From: an uncultured Schlesneria sp.
GTDB taxonomy: Bacteria; Planctomycetota; Planctomycetia; Planctomycetales; Planctomycetaceae
Length of the DNA stretch: 64,000 nucleotides
NCBI GenBank assembly: GCA_903904835.1
Contig: CAIVEI010000133.1
Location: forward strand, 41,816-105,815
Direction: 5' to 3'
A program made the position numbers and the translations under genes. Numbering within the stretch: the stretch's first letter is position 1; the number at the start of each line of letters is the position of its first letter. The notes below the pieces were generated by a model. That model worked only from the letters and a program-made list of their open reading frames with translations, had not been told where the DNA came from and ran no database searches. Positions 1-8,960 of the stretch are shown piece after piece.

Positions 1-1
1 C

Positions 2-409
2 CTCGGCTGGCGCTGGACGATGATTCTGGGAATCCTTGGTCACACCGTTCGCTTCGGTGTCTGGGCATTTGTCCCGAACCCATACTGCGCCGTCGCGGTC
101 AACGTCCTGCACGGGATCTGTTACGCCTTCTTCTTCGCGACGCTCTACATTCTTGTCGATGAAGTCTTCCCCAAAGACGCCCGAACCAGCGCCCAGGGAT
201 TGTTCAACTTCCTGATCCTGGGTCTGGGACCGATTGCCGCTCGTTACCTTTGGCCCGCCATTGAAAAGGTCTACACGACAGACAAAGTTGTTGATTATCG
301 GACTTTGTTACTCTATCCAGCGGGCGCCGGACTTCTTGCAGCAATCTTGCTGCTGCTCTTCTTCCATCCCCCCAAGGGAAAACTGGAACACGCGACCGGT
401 GACGAGTAA
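2..409 (+). CDS. MFS transporter, C-terminal part (nucleoside permease-like)
   Basis: The frame is open from the left edge, so the gene begins outside the window and only about the last 135 residues are seen. They form at least three hydrophobic segments joined by short polar loops, including FFFATLYILVDEVFPKDARTS and a following GLFNFLILGLGP stretch, and end in a short charged cytoplasmic tail. The VDEVFPKDAR.SAQ loop resembles the C-terminal half of NupG/XapB-type nucleoside:proton symporters of the major facilitator superfamily, which are inner-membrane proteins; the substrate is inferred from that resemblance only. The stop codon directly abuts the stop of the convergent Bax-inhibitor gene, so there is no intergenic space. 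Confidence 0.75.
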   Translation, partial: LGWRWTMILGILGHTVRFGVWAFVPNPYCAVAVNVLHGICYAFFFATLYILVDEVFPKDARTSAQGLFNFLILGLGPIAARYLWPAIEKVYTTDKVVDYRTLLLYPAGAGLLAAILLLLFFHPPKGKLEHATGDE

Positions 410-1165
410 TCAGTCGTTTCGGGTGTAACCGGCGACGAGCGACAGCAGCCGAAGGATTTCGACATACAACCAGACGAGCGTCACCATCAGGCTGAAGGCG
501 GAGTACCATTCAAAATACTTTGGTGCTCCGTTTGATGCCGCCCTCTCGATCGACGCGAAGTCGAGGATCAGGTTGAGAGCCGCCACAATCGTGACCACAA
601 GCGTGAATCCGATACCAATCAAAGTTGGTTGGAACAGGAACGGTAAGCGAACACCGAAAAATGAGCAGATGAACGCAATCATATAAACCAAAGCGATTCC
701 ACCAGTTGCTGCTGAAAGACCCATAAAGAATCGATTGGTTGGTCGAATCAATCCGCTTTTGTAGGCAAACAGCATCGCACCCATCGTTCCCAGCGTCGCC
801 AAAGCGGCCTGCGGGACGATGCCGTGATACGCTCGTTCGTAAGAACCAGAAATCGCACCGAGAAAAAGTCCCTCGGTCAGAGCATAAAGTGGTGCCGTAA
901 AAGGTGCCCAGTTCGGCTTAAAGCTGGTCGCCAGGCAGAAAATCAGGCCGCCAATCGCACCACCAATGATCCAGGGAAATGCCGCTTGCTGATCGCCACT
1001 GCGAGTCATCGCGAACGTCATCGAAGCAGATCCGAAGCACAGCCCGAGCAGGATCAGGGTCTTCGTTGCCGCTCCCTGAATCGTCATGCTTTGGCTGGCA
1101 GGAAAGAATTCGCCCCGAAACGAATCCATCGTGCCGGCGCTGAGCATGGGATTGTGACTTCTCAT
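410..1165 (-). CDS. Bax inhibitor-1/YccA family membrane protein
   Basis: A 251-residue, very hydrophobic protein with seven likely membrane helices after a polar N-terminus of about 30 residues. The C-terminal pattern LDFASIER, then GAPKYFEWYSAF, then LVWLYVEILRLLS is the hallmark of the bacterial YccA branch of the Bax inhibitor-1 (TMBIM) family. Members of this family are pH-sensitive calcium-leak channels or modulators of membrane proteases such as FtsH; the role in this organism is unknown. The ATG is preceded by AAGGA at good spacing. It converges on the upstream MFS gene with no gap, and the region in front of the start holds its own promoter space plus a dispersed hairpin. Confidence 0.88.
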   Translation of the reverse strand: MRSHNPMLSAGTMDSFRGEFFPASQSMTIQGAATKTLILLGLCFGSASMTFAMTRSGDQQAAFPWIIGGAIGGLIFCLATSFKPNWAPFTAPLYALTEGLFLGAISGSYERAYHGIVPQAALATLGTMGAMLFAYKSGLIRPTNRFFMGLSAATGGIALVYMIAFICSFFGVRLPFLFQPTLIGIGFTLVVTIVAALNLILDFASIERAASNGAPKYFEWYSAFSLMVTLVWLYVEILRLLSLVAGYTRND

Positions 1166-1514
1166 TAGCAGATTCCTTTTGTTGTATTTTTCAGTCAGCC
1201 CATCGACATCACGTGGGCGTTCCGATTTCCCGAGAAAAAAACTTTACATCTATGACATAACGCAGATTATGCAGGTCCGGTTCAAATCGGTTTCTGCAAA
1301 ATCACGCCAACCGCGCATTATACGCACAAACCAAACGAAACCCCAGCATCCTTAACGGAGTGGTGGTTTAAGGGAGCTTTGCCTGAACCGACTAAGTCGC
1401 ACGGGCTGAAGCCCATGCTGCGGGTTGTTCCGTTCCGATAATCAACATTGATTTTTAAAGGTTCCCGTTCCCCCTCAAACTCGCTATCCTGAGATCTTTT
1501 TACGAATCACGGCT
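1166..1514. other. Intergenic region between divergent genes, with one dispersed hairpin
   Basis: About 350 bases separate the divergent Bax-inhibitor and RNA methyltransferase genes, so promoters for both must lie here. The half near 1230-1330 is relatively AT-rich. A short perfect hairpin repeat occupies 1399-1418 (listed separately). A GGTTCAAATCGG stretch near 1278 resembles a tRNA T-loop, but no matching stem or acceptor is present. I see no small ORF with a ribosome binding site. Confidence 0.6.
1396..1427. repeat. Dispersed hairpin repeat GCAYGGGCT-GCCCRTGC, copy 1
   Basis: The core at 1399-1418 is GCACGGGC-TGAA-GCCCATGC, an 8-bp stem with one wobble or mismatch position and a four-base loop. 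The reverse complement of 1396-1427 matches the element at 17683-17702 and its left flank (CGYAGCATGGGCTT), so this is one family in two orientations. It resembles the short palindromic REP-like elements common between planctomycete genes. Function is unknown; an RNA-level hairpin at the methyltransferase promoter is possible. Confidence 0.7.
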
Positions 1515-2711
1515 ATGGCTCGACGGATAGAATTAATTGCAACCTCGGCGTTCGGCCTCGAAGCGGTCGTCTCGCGTGAACTGCACGACCTGGGATATCA
1601 CGAGCAATACTCTGAAGATGGTCGAGTGACCTTCGTTGGCGACGAATTGGCAATTTGTCGCTGCAATCTCTGGCTGCGATCGGCTGATCGTCTCCTCGTG
1701 AAAGTCGGCGGCTTTCCTGCTTACGACTTCGGCGAATACTTTGACAGGGTCGAGGCACTGCCGTGGAGCGAATGGCTTCCCATCGATGCGAAGTTTCCTG
1801 TTTCAGGCAAATCCGTCCGGTCTCAATTGCACCACGAGCCAACGATCCAGGCCGTGACCAAAAAGGCAATCGCCGAAAGCCTGAAGAAGAGCTATCAACG
1901 CCATTGGTTTGAGGAAACGGGCGCTGAATATCAAATCGAAGTGTCGATTTTAAAAGACCAGGCCCTGCTGTTGATCGATACCTCGGGACCCGGCCTGCAT
2001 AAGCGAGGCTACCGAGCCACTTCAGGCGCCGCACCACTACGCGAAACGACGGCCGCAGCACTGGTCCTGATCAGTTGCTGGAACCGCGATCGGCAGTTTC
2101 TCGATCCCTTTTGTGGTTCCGGGACGATCGCGATCGAAGCGGCCATGATTGGCCGCAACCGTGCTCCCGGCATCAATCGCCATTTCCTTTGCGAAAACTG
2201 GCATCAGCTAACACGCGAAAACTGGAAACAGGCGCGTGAAGAGGCACGCGACCTGGTACTCGGCAAACCCAAATTCCCCTTGATGGCCAGCGACATCGAC
2301 GACAGAGTCCTCAGGTTGGCACAGTCGAACGCCATCGAAGCCGGGATGGGTGGCGATATCGAATTCAAGAGAATGGATGTCCTCGAACTGAAAACATCAC
2401 TCGAATACGGCGTCATCATCACGAACCCGCCGTACGGAGAACGTCTGGGTGACAGTGAATCGGCAGCCGAGATCTACGACGATATGGCTGACGCGTTCAG
2501 CCCATTGACCACCTGGTCAATCTACGTCCTGACGTCACATCCCGGGTTTGAGCGGCTTTTCCGATGCCGTGCCGATCGCCGAAGAAAGCTGTACAACGGC
2601 AGGATTGAATGCCAGTATTTCCAATACCTCGGTCCAGTACCACCCTGGGAAATCGCGTCATTACGGGCAGAAATGCCAGGAAATGAAACCGATATCGAAC
2701 AAGACGAATGA
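1515..2711 (+). CDS. THUMP-domain class I RNA methyltransferase (RlmL/YpsC type)
   Basis: A 398-residue protein expected to methylate N2 of a guanine in 23S rRNA using S-adenosylmethionine. The N-terminal 150 residues fit a ferredoxin-like plus THUMP RNA-binding module. After GLHKRGYR comes the Rossmann methyltransferase domain with LDPFCGSGTIAIEAA (SAM-binding loop, about residue 195) and the catalytic NPPYGERLGD motif (about 305). The family also includes the monofunctional N-terminal half of E. coli RlmL and Bacillus YpsC; this protein has the monofunctional length and lacks the RlmK half. The ATG at 1515 is favoured because ARRIELIATSAFGLEAV is the typical family start. It is a single-gene unit followed by a dispersed 100-bp repeat. 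Confidence 0.88.
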   Translation: MARRIELIATSAFGLEAVVSRELHDLGYHEQYSEDGRVTFVGDELAICRCNLWLRSADRLLVKVGGFPAYDFGEYFDRVEALPWSEWLPIDAKFPVSGKSVRSQLHHEPTIQAVTKKAIAESLKKSYQRHWFEETGAEYQIEVSILKDQALLLIDTSGPGLHKRGYRATSGAAPLRETTAAALVLISCWNRDRQFLDPFCGSGTIAIEAAMIGRNRAPGINRHFLCENWHQLTRENWKQAREEARDLVLGKPKFPLMASDIDDRVLRLAQSNAIEAGMGGDIEFKRMDVLELKTSLEYGVIITNPPYGERLGDSESAAEIYDDMADAFSPLTTWSIYVLTSHPGFERLFRCRADRRRKLYNGRIECQYFQYLGPVPPWEIASLRAEMPGNETDIEQDE

Positions 2712-3087
2712 CACGTCAAAACGACCGACAGTTTCGGATTGTGAAGCCACAGGTCGCAAAAACACGAAGGGTTCTTCTTTCGCCTTCAATTTGATGTGCC
2801 ACTGCTTAGAAGTCCTCGGAGAAGCAGTGGCTTGATATCGAAGTTCGTTGTTTCGCTCGGAACCGCTTGACGGAAGACCGTCAAGCAATGGCACGGTTTT
2901 CCGTGGAACCCGAGTTTTCTCGAAGTCATCCAATCATTACTTCTTCGGTAGGTTCGAAATTCTCCGAACACTTCACTTGTGGACCGGGTTTATAATCAAG
3001 TGGGGACCGCGAATTGAACCTGGGTGGGGTCCAGAGGGGTTCTCAGTGAAGAAACTCCGGTTGATCCGGGGTTAAGGGAGAACAAAG
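2712..3087. other. Intergenic region holding a dispersed repeat and a leader
   Basis: The left part is the roughly 100-bp double-hairpin repeat at 2796-2894. The right part, from about 2990, is G-rich and contains a small imperfect hairpin at 3054-3074 (AACTCCGG-loop-CCGGGGTT) just in front of the ribosome binding site of the His-rich secreted protein gene. That hairpin could tune expression of the downstream gene. No convincing ORF is seen. Confidence 0.55.
2796..2894. repeat. Dispersed double-hairpin repeat, copy A
   Basis: It starts with GTGCCACTGC and ends with GCAATGGCAC, an outer inverted repeat. Inside are two hairpins: CCACTGC...GCAGTGG around a TCCTCGGA loop, and a perfect CTTGACGG-AAGA-CCGTCAAG stem at 2866-2885. 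The same architecture is seen at 11421-11518, 24058-24160 and, with a truncated right half, 29949-30030. It lies just downstream of the methyltransferase gene. Confidence 0.75.
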
Positions 3088-3672
3088 ATGACAATGACAC
3101 GATTCTGGTCTGCATTTGCTGGAATGGCCTTGATCCTTTCCATCGGGGCGTCGAATGCCGAGGCGGCCAAGGGAGTGAAAAAGGGGGCGAACGGAAATGG
3201 TCAGCGGACCCTGGTCGGGACCGTTGTGAGTATCAATCCCGATAAAACGGGCTACGGTGTTTTCAAATTGAAAACGGGCACCCATCATAAAAAGATGGCC
3301 AACTACACGAACGCTCCGGCCAACGCCAAAGTGAACCAGCAGAACAAACCTGTCACGCATGAGCTGAACGTCACTGCGGCAACTCGATTCGAGCACCACA
3401 ATGGAAATTCCGTCAGCATTGTCACCCCTGCGGCTCTGAAGAAAGGTGAGCGAGTTCGAGTTCGTGCGACAGGCGCCCAGGCTCAGACGGTGCATATCCT
3501 GACGAACCATCGCTACGCCGGTCGGATGATTCGATATCGAGCCAACAATTATCGGCCGCATCTGTATCACCATCCGGTTTATCGCGCGGTTCATGCTCCC
3601 GCCTATCGTCCGGTTAATGTTTCTGCGTCTCATCCGGTTCATCATCATCCCGTTCACGCCCGGCGTAAGTAA
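3088..3672 (+). CDS. Secreted His-rich orphan protein
   Basis: A 194-residue protein with a clear Sec signal peptide (MTMTRFWSAFAGMALILSIGA..AEA). A Lys-rich linker follows, then a small beta-rich domain (about residues 45-130: LVGTVVSINPD, KKGERVRVRA) resembling the OB-like DUF5666 or calcium-binding folds of exported proteins, and a tail from about residue 145 dominated by His, Tyr, Arg and Pro with repeats of the form HPVHHHPV and AYRPV. The tail could bind metal or associate with the wall; this is inference. A GGGAG ribosome binding site precedes the ATG. A longer frame on the opposite strand is an antisense shadow, since it lacks a signal peptide and a good start. I cannot name the family. 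Confidence 0.75.
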   Translation: MTMTRFWSAFAGMALILSIGASNAEAAKGVKKGANGNGQRTLVGTVVSINPDKTGYGVFKLKTGTHHKKMANYTNAPANAKVNQQNKPVTHELNVTAATRFEHHNGNSVSIVTPAALKKGERVRVRATGAQAQTVHILTNHRYAGRMIRYRANNYRPHLYHHPVYRAVHAPAYRPVNVSASHPVHHHPVHARRK

Positions 3673-3728
3673 TTTTCGATGACTGTTTTTCACATCACAT
3701 TTGCAGCCGCTGAAAAAGGGAACTCCGC

Positions 3729-4730
3729 ATGACCACTCTGGTCGGTTTGATTGGATTGTCAGTGGCCATCTTCGGAACGGAACCGAAAGCCGAGCCGGCA
3801 AAGCTGACAATGCACGGACATACAAACGTCGTCAACGCAGTGAAATTCGCACCGGACGGAAGCGGGCTTGCTTCAGCCAGTGACGATGACACCGTGCAAA
3901 TCGTCGATCCGGCCAATGGTGAGCTTTTATTGACATTGAAAGGGCACACCGATTCGGTGCTCGACGTCACGTACTCGGTTGACGGCACCAGGATGGCGAC
4001 GGCGAGTGCCGATCATACGGCGAAGATCTGGGAGCCGGGTGAGGGAAAAGTGCTGCTGACACTGACGGGACATACCGATTCGGTTAACAGCGTGGCATTC
4101 AGCTTCGATGGAAAATGGCTGGCGACCGGCAGCGATGACGATACGGTCAAGCTGTGGAATGTCGAGACCGGTAAGAACGTGACGACACTCAAGGGGCACA
4201 CTGACTCAGTGAACGGAGTCGCGTTCTCGTCCGACGGAAAACTCCTCGCTTCCGGCAGTTCGGATAATCTTGTCCGAATCTGGAGCGTGACCACGCACCA
4301 TCTCGTTCGAACACTCAAAGGTCACACGGATACCGTCAACGCTGTCGCATTCTCGCCCGATGGGACATTGATTGCTACGGCCAGCCACGACGACACGGCG
4401 AAGATCTGGGATACCGCCAGCGGCGAGAACGATGTGACGCTAAGTGGCCACGGTGGACCGGTTCGCGGGCTCGCTTTTTCCAACGACGGAACTTTGCTGG
4501 CGACTGTCAGCGACGACGGTTCGGTGAAAATCTGGGACCTGTCGACGGATGCCGAAGTCGCCACGCTCGACGGCCATTCCGATTGGCTGAACGACGTCAC
4601 CTTCGCGCCTGATGACGCCACGCTCGCGACAGCCGGTGAGGATAAATTGGTCAAGATCTGGAACGTCCCCAAACCAAAGCCGAGCGCCACGCCGACTGAA
4701 AAGCAAGTTGGGCCGGCAGCGAAGAAATAG
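3729..4730 (+). CDS. Exported seven-repeat WD40 propeller protein
   Basis: A 333-residue protein made almost entirely of seven WD40 repeats, enough for one closed beta-propeller. Each repeat has a GH(T/S)D-V start, a middle FSPDG.LLASGS..D-like strand and an IWD/IWN end. The first blade begins near residue 27 (HGHTNVVNAV) and the last ends at VKIWNVPKPK. The N-terminal 20 residues are hydrophobic, consistent with export. The seven blades are unusually alike, also at DNA level, suggesting recent internal amplification. WD40 propellers are binding scaffolds; no enzymatic domain is attached. It sits 56 bases after the His-rich secreted protein on the same strand, so the two may be co-transcribed. 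Confidence 0.88.
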   Translation: MTTLVGLIGLSVAIFGTEPKAEPAKLTMHGHTNVVNAVKFAPDGSGLASASDDDTVQIVDPANGELLLTLKGHTDSVLDVTYSVDGTRMATASADHTAKIWEPGEGKVLLTLTGHTDSVNSVAFSFDGKWLATGSDDDTVKLWNVETGKNVTTLKGHTDSVNGVAFSSDGKLLASGSSDNLVRIWSVTTHHLVRTLKGHTDTVNAVAFSPDGTLIATASHDDTAKIWDTASGENDVTLSGHGGPVRGLAFSNDGTLLATVSDDGSVKIWDLSTDAEVATLDGHSDWLNDVTFAPDDATLATAGEDKLVKIWNVPKPKPSATPTEKQVGPAAKK

Positions 4731-4754
4731 GGAATCGTTCGTAATCACCAATGA

Positions 4755-5204
4755 TTACAGCGATGATTTTGTATCTTCTAATGCTTTCTGAAGCGCCGTT
4801 TCCAAGTCTTTGGAATCGCCGCCCCGATAATAAGCTCGATCTGCCCAACTTTTACCGACGGCAAATGAACCAATATCCGCGCTGACGCTGAACAAATAGA
4901 CTTTCAGCGGGCCACCTGACTTACGGGCAATGATCAGCTCTCCAATCATGATCCATTTCGCCGGAGAATAATCAAAATTGGCAGGCTGGAGGGATTTGAT
5001 GACCGAACCCCAGTGTGCCTTAGAGACAGAAAACGGTTTCATACGTCCGTCGTCATCCATCGATTGAAAAGTTCGAGCCTCGATTGAAGTGATGTCACCC
5101 ACGTCCGGAAGTCGGGCAGCACTCAATTGAAAAGGATCAAACAGCCATCCGAGAAACGCCGCGACCAGGGCAAATATCACAATTGGCCTTCCGAAGCGTT
5201 TCAT
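4755..5204 (-). CDS. Small exported or membrane-anchored orphan protein
   Basis: About 149 residues, starting MKRFGRPIVIFALVAAFLGW, a hydrophobic stretch that can serve as signal peptide or anchor. The remainder is a mixed alpha/beta domain without Cys pairs or known catalytic motifs (ITSIEARTFQSMDDDGRMKPF; WIMIGELIIARKSGGPLKVYLFSV). It looks like a domain predicting a numeric or threshold function, but no family is recognised. An upstream ATG at 5219 would add five residues and is a possible alternative start. The gene converges on the WD40 gene across only 24 bases, which contain a small GTAATCA-CCAA-TGATTAC hairpin (4741-4758). Confidence 0.65.
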   Translation of the reverse strand: MKRFGRPIVIFALVAAFLGWLFDPFQLSAARLPDVGDITSIEARTFQSMDDDGRMKPFSVSKAHWGSVIKSLQPANFDYSPAKWIMIGELIIARKSGGPLKVYLFSVSADIGSFAVGKSWADRAYYRGGDSKDLETALQKALEDTKSSL

Positions 5205-5537
5205 AGTGACATCTTTCACGGGCGACTAGTTCGAGTCGTTGGACGTGCGGACGATATGTGTTGTTATAACGCCCCGCACTTCTATGTCGGGTAATAACGA
5301 CGATGGAATTTCAGATTTCGCTCAGGCGACTCGGCAGCCATATTCCCCTCCCGATCAACGCGCGAACGATTATCTTATCCTAAACCGATCGTCCGACGCG
5401 CACAAACCGGCTGCGCTGCGGGACAGGCGCCGCAGACGGTGCAAGTCCTCTTTTTCGAGATCGAACTTCCGGTTGCCTGCCTTGGTCGCTTACAATTAAG
5501 CGGATTTCGATGTGTTTGGATTTCCAATGGAAATGGT
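5205..5537. other. Divergent promoter region
   Basis: About 330 bases separate the divergent orphan gene and the PSCyt1 gene. The stretch holds a GC-rich imperfect hairpin around 5410-5440 (CTGCG...CGCAG) and is otherwise unremarkable. An in-frame extension of the PSCyt1 gene into this region (from 5439) is unlikely because it would bury the signal peptide. Confidence 0.5.
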
Positions 5538-8500
5538 ATGAGGTTAAGGTTTTTCGGACTGCTTTTGATTGGCTGCCTGACGCCGACTGACACTTCGTTT
5601 GGCGATCAGGCTGCGGACGATGCCTTCTTTGAAGCCAAGGTTCGCCCGCTGCTGATTTCCAAATGCATGGAATGTCACGGACCCGAGAAGCCGAAAGCGG
5701 GGCTTCGGCTGGATTCTCGTGAAGCCTTGCTGACTGGTGGTGAAAGCGGTCCAGCAGCGATTGTCGGTAAGCCGGATGAGTCGCTGCTGGTCGAAGTAAT
5801 CAGCTATCGAAATACCGTGCAAATGCCTCCCAAGTCAAAACTCGCTGATGCGGAGATTGCGACATTAACAGATTGGGTACGTCGAGGCTTGCCGTGGCCA
5901 AACTCAAAGCCCACGGGCACCAGTTCCGTAACTACGAACACAACTTCGACAGACTTCAGTGACGAGCAAAAGTCGTTCTGGGCGTTTCAGCCGGTAAGAC
6001 ACGACAACCCGCCGCCCGTCAAAAACGAGGTATGGGTTCGCTCTCCGATCGATCGCTTTGTTTTGTCGGAGCTCGAAGCGAAGGGCCTTGCTTTCTCCCG
6101 TGAAGCCGACCGACGGACATTGATCCGTCGGGTGACGCTCGATCTGATCGGCCTGCCGCCAACCCCGGACGAGGTTGCAGAATTCATGAGTGACCCGGCT
6201 GCTGATGCGTGGGAACGACTCGTGGATCGATTGCTTGCATCGCCTCGATATGGTGAGCGTTGGGCTCGTCACTGGCTCGATGTCGCCCGGTATGCAGACT
6301 CAAACGGACTCGATGAAAACCTGGCCTATGGCAATGCGTTTCGCTATCGAGATTACGTTGTGAAAGCAATGCGTGAAGATAAGCCCTACGACCGTTTTCT
6401 TCTCGAACAGATCGCCGGTGACTTGCTGGTGTCTCCAGATGGAGATCATTTGTCCGGGCCAACCGCCGGTACAGAATCCTTTGAGAGTCTCATTGCCACG
6501 GGCTTTCTTTGCCTGGGGGCGAAGATGCTGGCCGAGGATGACCCCGTCAAAATGCAGATGGACATTATCGATGAACAGGTCGATACGATTTCTCGCGCCG
6601 TGATGGGCCTGACGATGGGGTGTGCACGTTGTCATGATCATAAGTTTGATCCACTTTCCGCCGAGGACTATTACGGGCTGGCTGGGATTTTTAAAAGCAC
6701 TCAGACGATGGACACGTTCACGGTCGTCGCTCGCTGGCATGAACGACCGTTGGCCTCACCCGAGCAACTGCGTCATCGCGATGAACTGCAACAACAGGCG
6801 ACTGCGAAAAAACAGGCGATCGAAAAACTCAGAGGAGTCACGATCGAAGCGATTCTGAAGGAAGCTCGTCAGCATGCGGGCGATTACTTGCTGGCCGCAA
6901 CCTGCGAGTATCAATTGGCGGAGCAACTCAAAGGCGCCAAGCCGCGCGGAAACACTCCTGATCCACAAAAGATTCCAGGCGCGATCCTGATCGAAGCGGA
7001 AGATTATTCACGCGGAAATGTTCTTAAGGATCGCGAGACTTACGGTATCGGGATTGGTGTGCTGGTCAATCGCGGGGAAACGCCGAACTTTACGGAATAC
7101 GATTTTGACGTCGAACAGCCTGGCCGGTTCCAGTTCGAAATACGTTATGCCGCTGCGTCGTCGCGTCCCGTGAAAGTCTTCGTGAACGGAGATCTTTCCA
7201 AATCCGATGCCGCGGAAAAAGTGACTGGATCATGGACGCCCGAGACTCAGACATGGTTTGTGGAAGGCTTTGTTTCAATCAAAGCAGGCCGAAATCTGAT
7301 CCGACTGGAGCAGCCGCAGTTTTTCCCTCATATCGACAAGCTGTTGCTGACGCCGATCGAGGGGAATTCAGAAGTCGCCGTTGAACTAATCCAGGGTGTT
7401 CAAAACGCCAATCCAGCGAATACTTATCAACTCATTCCGTCGCTCACAAAACAATGGAAGAAGGCGCTTGAAGTTTCGAATGCGGACTCGAAATCAATTC
7501 TGACTGCCTGGCATCAGTTTGTCCGAAACAAGACGCTAACGATTGATGCAGTTGCGCCGGATAATGGAGTTGCACGACTGCTGGGGGATCGGCAACCGAC
7601 GTCACTCTCAGATCTCGTACAACGTTATGACCAATTGTGTTCTTCGGCCCTGACCGCCTGGACACAATTAAAAACGACAGATGAAGCTCAGGATGCGAAA
7701 TCCCTTGCCGATCCCATATTGGAGTCCGTTCGAGTACTTTTATCTGATCCGAAAGGACCGTTCGCGATCCCTGCTGACATTGAGACGTCATTTGCTGCCG
7801 TCGTCATGGCTCAATTGAAAGCCGAACGTGAAGAGTTAACTCGTCGTGAAGCCCTGATACCAAAGTTTCCCGAGACGATGGCGGTGTCAGATTCAAAACC
7901 CGAGAACCTGAAAATCCATCTTCGAGGGAGTCATTTAACACTTGGTCGGCAAGTCCCTCGCGGCTTGCCCCGAATCCTGACGCAAGTCGAGAGTCACAAA
8001 GCTTCCGTTCCCGTGTCGAGTAAGGCCGTGACATTTGAGCCAACCGCAGGAAGCGGACGTTTACAACTGGCTCAATGGCTGACTCGAACCGAGCATCCAT
8101 TGACGTCACGAGTCATGGCGAACCGGATCTGGCAATGGCATTTCGGACAGGGACTGGTCCGGTCGCCTGATAACTTTGGTCGACTGGGAGAACGCCCCTC
8201 ACACCCGCAATTATTAGATTGGCTGGCGAGTGAATTTTCCGGTCGCTCGGAAGAGTCGGTAACAAGCCCTCGTGCATGGAGTATCAAATCGTTACATCGG
8301 CAGCTACTTGGTTCAACAACGTACCGTCAGAATACCGAATTTCATTCGATTGCGGCGATTGCCGATCCGGAAAACCGATTGTTGTGGCGGTTTCATCGCC
8401 AGCGGATGGATGTTGAAGTCTTGCGCGATTCCTTACTGCAATTGAGCGGTCAACTCGACGAAACCCCTGCAGGTTCAATGTTACCGACGGCCAATCGCAG

Positions 8501-8960
8501 TTACGTCACCAGCACCGCAAATGTCAATCCGGCTGTGTACAACAGCAATCGACGCTCGATCTATCTTCCCGTCGTTCGCTCGGCAATCTACGAGGTTTTC
8601 ACCGCTTTTGATTTCGCAGATCCAAGCACATTGGCGGGACAGCGCGATCAGACGACGGTGGCTCCTCAGGCAATGTTCATGATGAACAGTGCATTTGTTC
8701 TGGATCAGGTCCGGTCAGTTGCAGGACAATTGCTGATGCGATCCGACCTGGACACACCTGCTCGAATACGGACGCTGTACCAACTGGCATATGGCCGCGA
8801 ACCGTCTGAGGCAGAAGTGAGTCGAGCGATTGGATATCTCGATCGAATTATTGCATCCATGAATCAGCCAGTTCTCTCGACTTCCGATAGTGAATTACGG
8901 GCCTGGACCAGTCTCTGTCGTGTCATCTTATCGGCGAATGAATTCTTGTACGTGGAGTGA
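5538..8960 (+). CDS. PSCyt1/DUF1549/DUF1553 planctomycete cytochrome-like protein with a CBM-like insert
   Basis: A roughly 1140-residue exported protein. After a signal peptide (MRLRFFGLLLIGCLTPTDTSFG) comes the planctomycete cytochrome c domain PSCyt1, with haem motif CMECH in VRPLLISKCMECHGPEKPK. DUF1549 follows (SPIDRFVLSELEAKGL; TLDLIGLPPTPDEV; YGERWARHWLDVARYADSNG) and carries a second CXXCH motif in GCARCHDHKFDP. A middle region with ILIEAEDYSRGN and a beta-rich stretch looks like a CBM6/CBM35 carbohydrate-binding jelly roll. DUF1553 forms the C-terminus (LTSRVMANRIWQWHFGQGLVR; LHRQLLGSTTYRQ; LPVVRSAIYEVFTAFDFADPS). The family is expanded in Planctomycetes and associated with polysaccharide use; its chemistry is not established. 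It overlaps the DUF1501 gene by 4 bases. Confidence 0.93.
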   Translation: MRLRFFGLLLIGCLTPTDTSFGDQAADDAFFEAKVRPLLISKCMECHGPEKPKAGLRLDSREALLTGGESGPAAIVGKPDESLLVEVISYRNTVQMPPKSKLADAEIATLTDWVRRGLPWPNSKPTGTSSVTTNTTSTDFSDEQKSFWAFQPVRHDNPPPVKNEVWVRSPIDRFVLSELEAKGLAFSREADRRTLIRRVTLDLIGLPPTPDEVAEFMSDPAADAWERLVDRLLASPRYGERWARHWLDVARYADSNGLDENLAYGNAFRYRDYVVKAMREDKPYDRFLLEQIAGDLLVSPDGDHLSGPTAGTESFESLIATGFLCLGAKMLAEDDPVKMQMDIIDEQVDTISRAVMGLTMGCARCHDHKFDPLSAEDYYGLAGIFKSTQTMDTFTVVARWHERPLASPEQLRHRDELQQQATAKKQAIEKLRGVTIEAILKEARQHAGDYLLAATCEYQLAEQLKGAKPRGNTPDPQKIPGAILIEAEDYSRGNVLKDRETYGIGIGVLVNRGETPNFTEYDFDVEQPGRFQFEIRYAAASSRPVKVFVNGDLSKSDAAEKVTGSWTPETQTWFVEGFVSIKAGRNLIRLEQPQFFPHIDKLLLTPIEGNSEVAVELIQGVQNANPANTYQLIPSLTKQWKKALEVSNADSKSILTAWHQFVRNKTLTIDAVAPDNGVARLLGDRQPTSLSDLVQRYDQLCSSALTAWTQLKTTDEAQDAKSLADPILESVRVLLSDPKGPFAIPADIETSFAAVVMAQLKAEREELTRREALIPKFPETMAVSDSKPENLKIHLRGSHLTLGRQVPRGLPRILTQVESHKASVPVSSKAVTFEPTAGSGRLQLAQWLTRTEHPLTSRVMANRIWQWHFGQGLVRSPDNFGRLGERPSHPQLLDWLASEFSGRSEESVTSPRAWSIKSLHRQLLGSTTYRQNTEFHSIAAIADPENRLLWRFHRQRMDVEVLRDSLLQLSGQLDETPAGSMLPTANRSYVTSTANVNPAVYNSNRRSIYLPVVRSAIYEVFTAFDFADPSTLAGQRDQTTVAPQAMFMMNSAFVLDQVRSVAGQLLMRSDLDTPARIRTLYQLAYGREPSEAEVSRAIGYLDRIIASMNQPVLSTSDSELRAWTSLCRVILSANEFLYVE

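Noticed and set aside
1278..1310. Possible tRNA T-arm (GGTTCAAATCGG)
   Set aside because: The flanking bases cannot form the 5-bp stem and there is no acceptor or anticodon arm.
3000..3040. Possible G-quadruplex
   Set aside because: Only three close G-runs; the fourth is separated by about 16 bases, so formation is doubtful.
3043..3825. 260-codon minus-strand ORF over the His-rich gene
   Set aside because: No signal peptide or ribosome binding site; the plus-strand frame has both and a sensible domain. The antisense frame is a shadow.
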